A stretch of DNA of 42,525 bases from Phytophthora quininea. Lineage: Eukaryota > Oomycota > Peronosporomycetes > Peronosporales > Peronosporaceae. The notes beneath the pieces are model-generated. The model was not told the DNA's origin, made no database searches, and saw nothing but the letters and a program-made list of their open reading frames with translations. Shown here one piece after another: positions 1-10,833 of this stretch. A program made the translations under genes and the position numbers. The DNA lies in assembly GCA_011947345.1 (NCBI GenBank), contig JAAVTG010000841.1:1-42525 (forward strand), read 5' to 3'. Every line of letters begins with the position of its first letter. Positions within the stretch are counted from its first letter, which is position 1.

Positions 1-3000
1 CCCCTATGCATCGCCATCGGGCCGTAGTCGAATGTCGAGTGCGACTTCGTTGGGGTTAAACTTGGGGACGCGTGATAATAACCAGGAACGGGCTAAGCGT
101 CGACCTAAAGTGTCGGGGTTTATTCCACTGCTAAACTATCAATCGCTCGTTGCAATTTTGAGCGAGCCTCTGGAACGGCAGAACTCGTCTTCAAGAACGA
201 TCTTCCGCACTCGCCTGCGTATGGGCAGAATCCACGACCGGATCTCCGTCACCTGCTACTCGGTGGTTTTCGAAGTGATTAAGAGGAGCTTGTCTGTTGT
301 ATCACTTGACACTTACATCCCGTGATAAACTTTTCCGTGAGTGACATGAAGATGCAGTGCGTGACACGAACAGAGTTCCTGAACGACTACGTGGTGGATG
401 CTAGCGTCGAGATTTCCGCTCGATATTATAATACCTCGCTAGCAGATTGGGAGCCATTTATTGAACCTTGGCGCGCGTACGCAAAGGGACGAAGTGGGGG
501 AGGTGAGGATGGCACAACCTTGCAGCTGAGTGCACTGCAGCGACTGAATGTCAACTGCACAGATTCGCTCATTCGTCTGCTATCCAGTATCGCCAAAAAT
601 CGTCGCAAGCAGGATTTTTACGTGGAGAAGCGTACACTGGCAGCCGTGGCTGCTGATGGAGAGGCTAAAAGGAAGACGGCCGTGTGTGCGTCCTCAACAA
701 CCTTGGCGTTCCTATTCGCCTCGCGAATCTGAATACTTCGCACGCGGGAACTCTCCACGTAGACGTGAGGGATGGATGGTCATTTCCTGGGTACTCACGT
801 TTCCACAATGTTCGCGTTTCGGTGGTCCTTTTACCCTGGTGGCATCCCCGTGAGATGGCGAATGTGGAGAATTTCCGGCACAAGTTCTCGTTACCCTACG
901 GCGGTGCGCAGTCTGGTGTCACGCCTATCTTAAAAATTGACGTGCTAACAACCGACGAACGCAAACGCAACTACGTGTTTGACCATGTCACAAACAAGTA
1001 CGTCGAAGTCGAAATAGATGACGACGACGACCTCTTGGACGTGCCACCAGCACAACCGATCACTCCGCCCACGTCACACCGGCGAGTGGCGCGTGACGAG
1101 AGCTCTAGCAGCACTCAGAAGGTCAAATGGTCGTCTGTCGGGTCCGCAGAAATTAATTTGGCTGGCAACGTCATGTCCTCTCTTGACCCCAATCGCATGA
1201 GGCTAAACAGGTGGTATCGTCTTCACGACCTTCGTGGGAACGTCACCGGCGAGATCTTCGTTGGCTTGCACTTTGTACCTGAAGCAGACACTCCAGCCCA
1301 CCGTACAAGGATCAACGAGCCTCAGCAAGTGAAGGACGGACAGTTTTTGGTGTTTGATCCACTCAAGATCGTCGCAGCCAACCCGAAAGGCCCAGCGGAC
1401 GACTGCAAGGACCACGTTATGCTATCGGATGGTTTACGCGGAAGTTATATCCCGCCTTTGGCCCTTGAAGTGATGGTGGGTTCCTCTCGAATGAGTTTAA
1501 TGTGTCCACTGCGTCGTGCAGGGAAATTTCTGATTCAAGGAGAAAAATTCTGGCCGAAGTCAAGGTCGCCCAAAGGGACGAGTCTCGCCGTGTGTTGCTG
1601 CTGAGCTCCCTGTCCAGCTGAAGAATGACACTAGCATCGACATGGAACTCTGGACCTGCCGGACGCGCTTAACTCCTGGTGAGAGTGGCGTTTTGCCAAG
1701 AACGGGCAAGTTGATGACTCTGACCACCAGCAACAAAATGTCTGTCCCTATTAGTGCGATGTTTGGGGAGGAAAAAGACTCGATTGTCGTGAAAGTTGAA
1801 GGCTGCAAGCCTACTGTGGTGGCGGATTTGAACAAGCTGGCAGCTGGATCTACCATATTGACACTGGAGTCAGAAGACAGCGAAGGTCTTGGCTACTGTT
1901 TGTATGTGAATATTACCTCTCACATGCGGAAAGTGTACAGGGAAGAGCACCAAGGAATGATAACGCGGGGCAACACAACCCAGGACGGCGAGCTGCAGAC
2001 GTACGCGACGAAGTACCAGATCTCTCTGCACTCGTGCTTAATGTTTGAGAATACGCTGCCGATCCGAGTACAATACAAAATCGTGGCCAGCGGTATGACC
2101 GAGCACATCGTACGAACGGGCACACTCTCCCCTGGAGAAGAAGTGCCAATCCACGACTTTCAGCTGGACGCGCGCTTGATGTTGCGACTTCCAGAGATGG
2201 ATTCGATTTGGAGTCGCCCAATCTCTTGGCGACTGCATCTATCGGGAGGGGATGGACAAAGCCATTAAGGCGATGCTGGGGGCAAATGGATCTTGGGATC
2301 CAGTGGTGGAGTTCCTTCCATCCCCTCAGAGTCCTGGCATTTCGTTCAAGGAGGGCGATATTGCTTCGAACAAAGTTACTACCCGTCTCGATTACACTGC
2401 AGCAGACGATGGAAGTCCACGAATCGTACTGTTCTGCTCGCTCTGGGTATACAACCAGTCCCACGTCCAGACGTTGTTATTCCGGTGCGCTGATAATCCT
2501 GATGCAGACGCACTAGCTGTTCCTCAGCTGGTTCCCCAACGACCTGTGCCACGACTGATGGATTGCCCCGGCCAAGCCTTTGAAATTGGGACCATTATCG
2601 ACACGGAAGTTTCACGGTGGTCTGACAAAATCCACTCGACGGTGGTGGGCGTGCAAGAACCTATTAGCCTGAAATTTGGCAGCAAACTCGGCCCGAGGTC
2701 ACGGAACGAGTTGGGGATATCGATCCAGCGACCACTGGGCCAATTCCACCGCACCACGCAAGTGATCGTCACTTCTCATTTCGTGTTTGTCAATAAGACG
2801 CAGGCTGGCTTCAAGGTCTCTCAGTACATGAAGACCAATGACCGGATTGTGGAACTGCCTGCCATGACGAGCAAAGGCCTCCCGTCCACGCATCACTTCG
2901 ATTTTGACGCGTCCACTAGCGTGTCGAACCGCCGAGTTTACATCCGAATGGACCACCATGGGGCCGAGTGGAGTGGACCGTTTGCTGTTGACGAGGAAAA

Positions 3001-5986
3001 CGAGTTTTCTCTGAAATTGAATGGCTCGGTAGTGGATGGGTGGAAGGACACCAGTGGTAGCGGGTTCGAGCACGAAGGATACAGGCGCAGCGTTTCCTCA
3101 ATGCTTCGCGTGAAGATTCGGATTAGCAACATGGGTCCGAGCATGGTGGTGACGCTGCTGCGCGACGATCCCAATGTATATGATCCTCAATGAATCAAGC
3201 TCGGATGTTTTCGTCAGCCAGGTACAGTCCTCCGACGAGCAAGTGGTAGTCCGAAGCGGGGAATTTATTCCGTTTGCTTGGATGAAACCTGACGGACCTT
3301 GGTAAGTTGTGTCTTGAAGATATATTGTGGCTCAATATGCTAATCAATGAGATTTGATCTGTTCTGCAGGAGAGTTGCTTGTCGGACTGGAAGTGTTGTG
3401 GGCCGCCACGAGATGATATCACGGAATTACGGTGTGTATGATTTTGCAAACTTAGATCGCGAGCGAAACATCGACGCTCTCCGCTACCGGATGTTCGGCA
3501 GCAAGGCGAAAAGTGTGACGGGAGACATCGTGGTCGATCAGGCTTCAAGGGTGCTAGTATTCCGTGATCACAATCCAGACACTCCGCCGAGCTACATCTT
3601 GGAAGTTAAGATCATTGCAGCACGCCTCCGCAACGAGTTTCTCTGAAGCCAGACTCTACAGCTGAGGTCACTGCAGAGACCGACAACCACGGGGTAAGTG
3701 ATTTTGTACGGACTGATATCATAAATGTGCTGACAAATAACGTCGATACGCAGGCCAAAGCAACGGAATCCAAAGAGTTGAAGACGGCACATGTCTATCG
3801 ATTCGATTCCGACCTTGAATTCGCATGCGATTCGCGGCCCAAGAAGCTAACGTTGAATTTCTACGAGAGTCGCGTGGGTCAAGATAGGAATGACATGAAC
3901 TCATCTTCTGTTGAGATTGACGACGACAGTTATTTCAACAGCAATCGGCGAATAGGGATGAGTTCTCGCGAACTTGCCGACATGGAGGGATCGGGAAGTC
4001 CGGGGAAGACACAACGTCGTTTGAAATGATGCACACTCCTCCAGCATCTTCACCGGTGCGTAGATGCCGCCCATTGTCAGGGAATATTTCGTCGGACAGC
4101 GCGTTTACATTGCCTCGGAATCAAGGCTTTTACCGCAACGATAGCGATATGTCCTATCTGGATGGACCGCTCCTGCTTAGTGACATCGAACGTGTGAGTG
4201 ACTCTTACGCTACTTCGGACCAGTCGGTTGAAGACGCAGAGCGTCATAAAGACCACGAATACGGCGCTGCTGGTACTGTCGAAATCAAAATCCCCAAGAA
4301 AGCGTGGACTCGGCTTGGTGTCGGAGCGAAACGTTCCATTGCGTTGTCTTACAACACGGCAGAGCAAGCTCGACGGTCGCTCGGGCGAGTCGAAGGACAC
4401 TGGTGGGAAATGCGAGAACCAGAGACGGGAGATCTTGTCGGTGAAGTGCTCGTGGCCTTGAAATTTCGTACGTCAGTACGCGAGCACATTCAGCCGACAG
4501 GTATCTTCAACACGAGTGTGATTATCCCAAGCATTGGGCTGTCGTTCCTCCACAATGCCAACTCCAACATGGTTGAAGTCGCGTACTTGTCGATGCAACG
4601 GCTTGGGTTGCTGTATTCTTGTGCGGGTGGCAGCAGTGAGGTGGTGTTTTCGTTGGGGAACGTGCAAATGGACAATCAGATGGAGCGTGAGGTGGTGCTG
4701 GGGCCCAAAGTGCACCGAGTGAAGGAAGGGGTGTCGGTTCGGCTCCGCGATCGCTGGCGGAGCTTCATGAACTATCGCTACCGTGGCATCTTTGAAGAGC
4801 TCGAGACGACGAACGTGAGTGTGATCCAGTTCCGCATGTTGTGGAATTCGAGCTGCCATGCCGGTGAGTTCACCCACTACGAACTGATTGAGCTCATTAT
4901 GCAGGAGCTGGAAGTGTCGACAGACGAGAAGTTTGTGGTGAATCTCATCAGTGTTTTCCAGGGCCTTGAAGGGCTGACCAGTCAACATACGTTCGAGGAG
5001 ATTGTCAACACTCAGTTGGATTATGCTGGAGGGTTTAATAGTAGTGCGTTGATTCCTGCCGCTGGGATTGATGAGAAGAGCAGCGTAGGCAACGGAGCTC
5101 ATGGTGGCGCCGCTGTGACTGCTGCTAAGTCCGAAGCCAGCGGCGTGTACATCGAGGAGCTTTCTATCGAGGCCGTTCGGATTACGTTTACGATGGAACT
5201 ACACGGCGGAAGGTACATTAAGACGCTGGGTCCTTCAGGTCGACGGCTTGCCGTGTATCTCCCCGAGTCTAACGTCAAGGATTTCCGTCTGTACTTGACG
5301 AAATTGTCGTTTTCCCATCTGTACGAGCCCCAGGCGAGTGTGGTGGAGAAGGTGACGCGACGATACCAACAGCAAGCTGTCATCCTCGTCCTCAGTGGTC
5401 TACACACCGTGTCGGTATATGCGAATCCGTTCCGCATTGTTTACCGATTAGGTCACGGCGTCGTCGAGCTCGTGCGTCTTCCAGCTCGTGGGTTGGCCTC
5501 GGGTAGTCCGCTAGAGCTCATCAGCGGCGCTTATTTGGGCGTGCGATCACTGGCCATGAACACGATCAGCGCTAGTTACGAGATCGTGGCTGGTGCTACT
5601 GGCATTTTGGGGCTGTGCTCACTCCTTTTGTGCCTGAAAGTCGGCGGAGAGCTTTTGAAGAGGATCTGGTGGCGTTCCAACGTGCTGTGATTGAGGAAGT
5701 GGACGCTTTCGATGCCGCAGAGGAGCGGACGATGACGAAGGTCATTGTCAGGAAGCCGCGCGAATTCGACCCGTCAGGTGTGGGCCTCCTGACAGTGTAT
5801 GGTCCTGGATCGGTGCCGTTGGAAGAGCAAGAACGGATCGACCACAAGGCGGTGGTGCTGATTCAGATGTGGTGGCGGCGGCGGCGTCGAGCTGCGTTGC
5901 TGCTGGCAGCGGCTCGACGACTCCGACCTGTGCCCGACGAGATGGACCGAGTGTTTGGCAGGTCTGGGCAGTGCATCGTCCAGTGA
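1..5986 (+). CDS. VPS13: VPS13-family lipid-transfer protein, C-terminal part, frame broken
   Basis: VPS13 proteins are bridge-like lipid transporters at membrane contact sites. The readable part begins near 310 and runs into the VPS13 adaptor-binding (SHR-BD) region (about 690-3650, with the motif VCVLNNLGVPIRLA near 680-720). The VPS13 C-terminal domain follows (about 5140-5600; residues such as YQQQAVILVLSGLHTVSVYANP). The end carries an IQ-like motif with Arg-rich helix (about 5845-5925, VVLIQMWWRRRRRAALLL) and stops at 5984-5986. The frame changes at least eight times, near 684, 1490, 1612, 2220, 3177, 3640, 4022 and 5610, with good coding sense on both sides of each. The change at 684 sits in a GTGTGT run. 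Two introns join exons cleanly. The gene is cut by the left window edge, and positions 1-309 fit no clear frame. Family assignment is strong. Whether the breaks are decay or sequence error cannot be settled here, but error looks likelier. Confidence 0.85.
3302..3369 (+). other. Intron in the VPS13-like gene
   Basis: Donor GTAAGT follows codon bases TG at 3300-3301 and acceptor TGCAG ends at 3369. Joining TG to the next G restores Trp and links FIPFAWMKPDGPW to RVACRTGSVVGRHE. The intron is 68 bp, a usual size for oomycetes. Confidence 0.8.
3694..3753 (+). other. Intron in the VPS13-like gene
   Basis: Donor GTAAGT and acceptor CGCAG give a 60 bp intron. It joins TAEVTAETDNHG to AKATESKELKTAHVYRF. 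The upstream exon segment is reached only after a one-step frame change near 3640. Confidence 0.65.
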
Positions 5987-6314
5987 TGGCCCAACGCTGC
6001 GCTGGTGTATAGTAAATGGTGTAGACGAAGACTGCAGCGAGCAAGAGGCCAGCATTTTTGTTATTTATTATCGACACGAATCAAAGCAAGAATTGTGTCA
6101 ACAGAGTCTAGTTGCAGCCAACTTCAACGTCGTTCTCGTGATGCCTTCCAGTCTTCAACCACTCATCGAGGCAAACCTTCACGCGAACGCGTACGGCTTT
6201 GGTTGAAGCAGGCACCGCGTGTTGTTAGACACTCGTTACTGGTGTGTGTGTGTATGTGTCTTTCGACCGTTTTGCTGCACTTTCGAATTGGCGAGATACC
6301 CCACAGGTCCTTCG

Positions 6315-6921
6315 ATGCGAGGCTTCCGACTCCAGTACGACAAGTGGCTGCGGGAATCGCCGCTGGTGACGAAAGGCATCACGTCGGCGGTTCTCTTCGG
6401 CACCGGGGACCGGATCGCCCAGCGGATCGAAACGGACAAGAACGACGACTCGGACCGTCATGGTCTCCACCGGACGGCTCGGATGATGGTGTGGGGCGGA
6501 CTTCTGTTCGCCCCAATCGGCCACATGGTATAACTTCCTGGAGAAGGCGGTTCGGGGCAAGACCACCGCTGCGGTGGTGAAGAAGATTGCTGCGGATCAG
6601 TTGATCTTCTCGCCGCCGTTGTCGTTGGCATTCTTCACGTCCGCAGGGTGTTCCGAAGGCAAGTCGCTACGTGGCTCAGTGGAGACTGCAGTGGCCAAAG
6701 TGCCGCCGACAATGGCAGTGAACTGGACCGTGTGGCCGCTTGTTCACGTGTGCACGTTCGGCTTTGTGGCGCTGCAGTATCGGATTCTCTTCATCAACGT
6801 CGTCAACATTGGCTGATCGGCGTTCCTGTCACGCATGGCGAGTAAGAACAACGACAACACCAATCCAGTCGAGGACATTATGCAGCGCATCGAAGAAGCC
6901 GAAGAGACCGCAACAGCGTAA
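6315..6921 (+). pseudogene. Mpv17/PMP22-family protein, copy A, frameshift plus stop
   Basis: Mpv17/PMP22 proteins are small four-helix channels of the inner mitochondrial or peroxisomal membrane. The start matches the paralogues (MRGFRLQYDKWLRESPLVTK), followed by GTGDRIAQRIE, then RMMVWGGLLFAPIGH. At about 6524-6530 the sequence reads CACATGGTATAAC where paralogues have CACACGTGGTACAAC, a two-base loss that shifts the frame. Translation resumes as YNFLEKAVRGKTTAAVVKKIAADQ. At 6814-6816 TGA replaces the TGG (Trp) of the conserved VNxGW segment. The same frame then stays open through AFLSRMASKNNDN to TAA at 6919-6921. All family landmarks are present, so the decay is recent or the sequence contains errors. 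It is the first member of the cluster and is separated from the others by the Crypton insertion. Confidence 0.85.
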
Positions 6922-6927
6922 ACCAAA

Positions 6928-7028
6928 TTCAAATTCAAATGATTGTTAGACGGAATTTGCAGGACATTTGCAGGACAATGGCAACGAGGTATTTTAAACC
7001 AATCATAGCAACGTAATTTGAATTTGAA
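6928..7028. repeat. Short inverted-repeat structure holding two TTGCAGGACA copies
   Basis: Arm TTCAAATTCAAAT (6928-6940) is the exact reverse complement of ATTTGAATTTGAA (7016-7028). Between the arms lie GAATTTGCAGGACA (6953-6966) and TTTGCAGGACAAT (6967-6979) in tandem. The structure lies just past the stop of Mpv17 copy A, at the left end of the Crypton region. It may be a small palindromic element or part of the Crypton end. Confidence 0.6.
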
Positions 7029-7246
7029 CCAATCGCTTTAGTGCTGATTTTGCTTCCGTGCCCTGCGATGCAGAGCTGCTACAGAGATCCAAGTCAGTTG
7101 ACCCCGACGCCGTTTGCGATTGTTTGCTGTAAGCTGGGGGACCGTGACGCTCTTCTCACAGGCCGTGAAGGTCTTTACAGCCTCTTCGACGCTCTGATGA
7201 GCACGTCACCAGCCGGTACGCTTTGGTTCGTTCTCAATCATGCACA

Positions 7247-9126
7247 TTAGATAACGTGCGTCACTAAGTCGCTTCTGTAAGTTCCTGTTTGGCATATCGC
7301 GTCCGTCGAGAACTCGCAACGGAGGAATCTTCTTGCATGAATTACCACACTGCCATAACACCCACAGCATGGCAACCGAGCAATCAGGCAGCTCAAAATC
7401 TGGTGGAACACGCCTGAATTTACCTCCCCAAAGAATGACGGAGTCATCCATGCGTTGTCAGCGTGTTGATGGCTAGAAGTTTGCGGAGCATTTGAGTTCA
7501 ACTTCTCCACCAAAGCAGTCACTCCTGTGGACTCTAGACACCGTTGGAGGGCACTGTCAAGCCCGTCGAAAGTCACGACGCCGGCACCAATTGCTCGCTG
7601 CTCAAGTTCTGCCATGATGTCACGCACGGTTGCGGTTCTGGTCGCATCTACGTGTTCGATAGTTTTCATCGCTACTTCTAGCAATGCTTTGACTTCTCGT
7701 AGAATGGCTACATGCGGCGGTACTCCGGTGGGCTGTAGACGATTGCTAGTGTCATCAATCCCACACATCTTCGACGACAAGTCTGCTATTAGTGTGGGGT
7801 GTTGGAACAAGGGCGATTCTAGCAACGGGTGCTTAACTGAGAGATGTGTTCGCAGATACGGCGCGTGATATACTAACGAGGCCAGGCAAAATTCGCCGAC
7901 GTAAGTTAACTGAGACGGTAATCCTGGAAATACACACGCAATAGCTTGTTCGACGGCAGCATCACGTTCGCCAAAGTGCGGAGGTAAAACCGCAAATTTG
8001 TGACTTCCAGGTGGCAAGCCAGACACGGTTCTTCCGACATGCATATCACCTGCTGCTTCGTAGCGTAGATAAGTGTTCTGAACTCCTCCTAATGACCACC
8101 CAGCTCTCAGGTGCACAGCGGTCGATGACGGACAAGCCGTAGAACCTGACGCACAGTAAGTAGCCGCTCCTTTTCGCATAGAATGAGTACCAAGCTCGTC
8201 TTGGTTTACTCCTCTCCTACGTAATTCAGCATTTGATTCATCTCTTTCTAACAATCGGTGCAAGCACTTGCGGAATCGTTCATATTGATTACTGCCGGGA
8301 AACAAAAGATCACTTCCGTCAAAAGATGAAGTCGCCCAAAACATAGCGATAGCGAGAACTGGGCAAATTGCTGGGTTCAAAGGGTTTGCGTATATATGGC
8401 GTGGGTCACGGGGTCTGCTACCTTCTTGATCATTTTTTGATGTGTGAAATAAATACAAAGAGCGTCCCCACTCCACTCCATGTGCCCATGGTGAATCCCA
8501 AAAGCATTAGCGGACCGACACATTAAATTCCAAGCAATAATCATATATGTTCGAGCAAAAGCCATGTCGTTTGCCGAGCTCCTGAAAAGCTGCTCACACA
8601 AAAACATACAGATCAAATGACAAAGGATCCTTGCCCGTCTTAGCGCGAATTTCTCCTCGTGCTGCAGCAGTCGCTCTATCTCGTTTCAATCCTTTGAAAT
8701 ACTTTTGTAAACCTTTTTCCATTGTTGACGGAATTTCAAGACCATAGTCACGATATAAATTGAAAAGTCCCGCTCGATGTGTGTTCAATGCTGAATAGCT
8801 TAAAGCAGTGCCATCAGATTTTTCCAGCGTTAGCAGCCAAGCTCCAAACACATCCATTTGCATGGCATCAAACCGAAGAGGGGGTTGGCTACGTCACGAT
8901 CGAGTAGAGGCTTTAGTCGTTTCCGGAGCTGCTTCAAAGATGCACCCGAAACATCGCCAAGACATTCAGCGAAGGCAGGAGACACGAGATTTGGCTTGTA
9001 TAACACAATCCAGGCAATAAATCGACCGTAGGAGTTCTGGTACACAGCGCGAGAACGCGCGCTGACCGTGTTTCGCTGTATCTCCGTCACTTGCCTCGTC
9101 AAGTCTTCCCAGTCGACGGTCGCCAT
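7247..9126 (-). pseudogene. Crypton tyrosine recombinase, frameshifted
   Basis: Read from 9126 downward, the protein starts MATVDWEDLTRQVTEIQRNT, with a core-binding helical region (SRAVYQNSYGRFIAWI). The catalytic half follows. The first Arg is in NLMCRSANAFGIHHGHMEW (about 8500). A Lys lies in the beta-hairpin (FTHQKMIKK or HTSKNDQ, about 8440-8460). The H-x-x-R box is in GTHSMRKGAATY (about 8180-8200). The Trp is in RAGWSLGG and the nucleophile Tyr in VQNTYLRYE (about 8060-8100). About 270 further residues follow the catalytic core, ending at 7247. All catalytic positions survive, but the frame changes at about 8845, 8605 and 8450, so as written it is not translatable. The enzyme would cut and rejoin DNA through a 3'-phosphotyrosine. 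Crypton assignment is by motif and lack of other element genes. Confidence 0.8.
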
Positions 9127-9173
9127 CGTTTCGTTCTGCAGTCAGAAATTGTCTTGATTTTTGTATGCCGAAC

Positions 9174-9195
9174 TTGCAGGACTTTTGTCCAGCAA
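9174..9195. repeat. Imperfect palindrome with TTGCAGGAC arms
   Basis: TTGCAGGAC (9174-9182) and GTCCAGCAA (9187-9195) are inverted around TTTT, with one A-A mismatch per arm. The site lies 48 bp upstream of the recombinase start codon and is a candidate recombinase-binding or end sequence. Confidence 0.55.
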
Positions 9196-9276
9196 AAGTG
9201 GTAGAAATTGGTTGTTGTCTCGGCCCTATAGTGAGCCCCTGTTTATTTTTGATTATGCTGCTTTCCATTTGGAATT

Positions 9277-9297
9277 TGCAGGACACTTTGTCCTGCA
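9277..9297. repeat. Perfect palindrome TGCAGGACA-CTT-TGTCCTGCA
   Basis: Two 9 bp arms (9277-9285 and 9289-9297) are exact reverse complements around CTT. A further inverted copy, ATTGTCCTGCAAATTC, lies at 9318-9333. The same core word occurs at 6957-6977 on the other side of the recombinase gene. Confidence 0.75.
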
Positions 9298-9502
9298 GAA
9301 AGCGAACTGATGGGTATATTGTCCTGCAAATTCTGGAGAATGAGCTTGGCGATCGCTAATTTTACTGCCCAGCTCAGAGCGTCTTATTAGTTTGCATTTA
9401 TCTTGGTCTTGCTGGATATCGAGGCAGCATTGCTTTCGACGTTGGTTCAACTGTTCAATCAGTTGTGAATTTACCTTCACGATCAACAGCTTCGCTGAGG
9501 AA

Positions 9503-10078
9503 ATGCGTCGATTTGGACAGTTCTACAACCACTGGCTGAATGAGGCTCCACTGTTGACCAAGGTATTGACGGCTGGGACTCTCACTGGTGTTGGAGACCG
9601 CATCGCTCAGCGACTCGACCCAGTTCAAGACGACGAAGTTGATCACTCTTCGGTGGTGAGTTCCAGTACTGCTCGCACGCTGCGCATGATGGTATGGGGA
9701 GGTCTATTCGTGGCTCCGATCACGCACACGTGGCTCTACCTCATCGAGAGAGCGGTCCCAGGCACCGGTCGAGTGGTGGTGGCCAAGAAGGTCGTAGCAG
9801 ACATGGTGATCATGTCCCCAGCCATGTCGTTGGGTTTCTTTACAGCGACGAATCGGATGGAAGGCGCGTCGCTGAGCGCTTCTTTCGAGACGGCAAAGTC
9901 AAAGTTACTCCCGACGCTGTCTATGAGCTACCGAGTGTGGCCCTTTGCCAACGCCATTTCGTTCGCGGTGGTGCCTATGCAGTACCGACTGCTGTTCGCG
10001 AACTGCGTGGGCATGGGGTGGTCTGTGTTCCTGTCGAATATGGCAAACAAACCGGCGCCAGGAGTAGGAGATAACTAA
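9503..10078 (+). CDS. Mpv17/PMP22-family membrane protein, copy B
   Basis: This is an intact 191-residue protein. I chose the ATG at 9503 because MRRFGQFYNHWLNEAPLLTK aligns with the start of every paralogue here. Upstream in-frame codons lack similarity. Family landmarks in order are GVGDRIAQRLD, RTLRMMVWGGLFVAPITHTWLY, KKVVADMVIMSP, SLGFFTATNRMEG, YRVWPFANAISFAVVPMQYRLLFANCVGMGWSVFLS. The family's four hydrophobic helices and its C-terminal P-x-x-x-R-x-x-x-x-N-x-x-x-x-x-W signature are both present. The protein is expected in a mitochondrial or peroxisomal membrane. Substrate is unknown. It is the first gene right of the Crypton. Confidence 0.93.
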   Translation: MRRFGQFYNHWLNEAPLLTKVLTAGTLTGVGDRIAQRLDPVQDDEVDHSSVVSSSTARTLRMMVWGGLFVAPITHTWLYLIERAVPGTGRVVVAKKVVADMVIMSPAMSLGFFTATNRMEGASLSASFETAKSKLLPTLSMSYRVWPFANAISFAVVPMQYRLLFANCVGMGWSVFLSNMANKPAPGVGDN

Positions 10079-10116
10079 TAGCAATTATGATAAGAGTCGA
10101 AGCTCACACTTCATTA

Positions 10117-10793
10117 TTATTCAGCTTTGATTCCCTTCCTAATGGTGCTTGGTGGTGGTGATGTGTTCGTCTTCCAAGGTGTTGGCATCTTGGGCGGACC
10201 GTGACTTGCCATCTCGGAGAGGAAGGCCGACCACACCAGACTCACGCAGTGGGTAAGAGGAGTCCGGTAGTGCAGCGGCACCACCCCAAAGATGACGGCG
10301 TTGGCTGCAGGCCAGAGCATGTAGTCTGCCAACAACGTCGGCGGTAGTTTCTTCTTGGCCACCTCGAACGATTCACCGACGGGCGAACCCTCCATGGTCT
10401 TGGTGACTGTGAAGAACGCTAGCGACGTGCCGGGGGCGATGACCATCATATCGGCTGCGACCTTCTTGGCCACCACCGCTTTGCCGGTACCCGGGAGCAC
10501 TCTCTCGATGAGGTGGAACCAGTTGTGCATGATCGGAGCAGCGAAGAGTCCGCCCCACACCATCATGCGTAGCGTCCGCGCTGTGCTGGCACTAATCAGA
10601 CCGGAGTCGTCGTCGGGTTTTGCATCGTGCGGTGGCAGCTCCCCCAGATCTCCTCTTCGATGTGACTGTGCCTTGTCTCGAGTCGTTGCGCGATGCGGTC
10701 GCCCGTACCGAAGAGTGCGGCAGCCGTCACCATCTTGGTCAGCAGCGGGGCCTCATGCAGCCAGAAGTGGTAGAGCTCGCCGATACGTCGCAT
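10117..10793 (-). pseudogene. Mpv17/PMP22-family protein, copy C, inverted, one frameshift
   Basis: Read from 10793, the protein begins MRRIGELYHFWLHEAPLLTK and continues FGTGDRIAQRLETRHSH. Near 10625-10640 the frame breaks. The other frame reads LGELPPHDAKPDDDSGLISASTARTLRMM without a gap, so a single-base loss explains it. The rest is normal family sequence: MVWGGLFAAPIMHNWFHLIERV, KKVAADMMVIAPG, DYMLWPAANAVIFGVVPLHYR, VSLVWSAFLSEMA, then a Pro/Thr-rich tail. It is the only member on the minus strand and runs tail-to-tail with copy B, whose stop is 38 bp away. The break may be a sequence error, in which case this is a functional gene. Confidence 0.85.
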
Positions 10794-10833
10794 TGGGAAG
10801 TGCTGTAGCAGTCCAACAGGGCCAGGAGAGCTG

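Larger units (their letters stand above)
6953..9333 (-). mobile_element. Crypton-type tyrosine-recombinase transposon, decayed
   Basis: The element is defined by the tyrosine recombinase at 7247-9126 and by copies of TTGCAGGACA at both ends. GAATTTGCAGGACA starts at 6953 and TTTGCAGGACAAT follows at 6967. The inverted ATTGTCCTGCAAATTC lies at 9318-9333, so the outermost copies are inverted relative to each other. No reverse transcriptase, RNase H or DDE transposase is present, which fits a Crypton rather than a DIRS element or a cut-and-paste transposon. Cryptons usually lack terminal inverted repeats, so these limits are inferred and could be wrong by about 100 bp. The element sits between Mpv17 copies A and B, in the opposite orientation to them. 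Confidence 0.65.

Noticed and set aside
32..325. 97-residue open frame as the N-terminal VPS13 exon
   Set aside because: It shows no VPS13-like pattern and does not join cleanly to the recognisable part that begins near 310.
7247..9126. DIRS-type retrotransposon as the source of the tyrosine recombinase
   Set aside because: No reverse transcriptase or RNase H sequence is present between the flanking Mpv17 genes.
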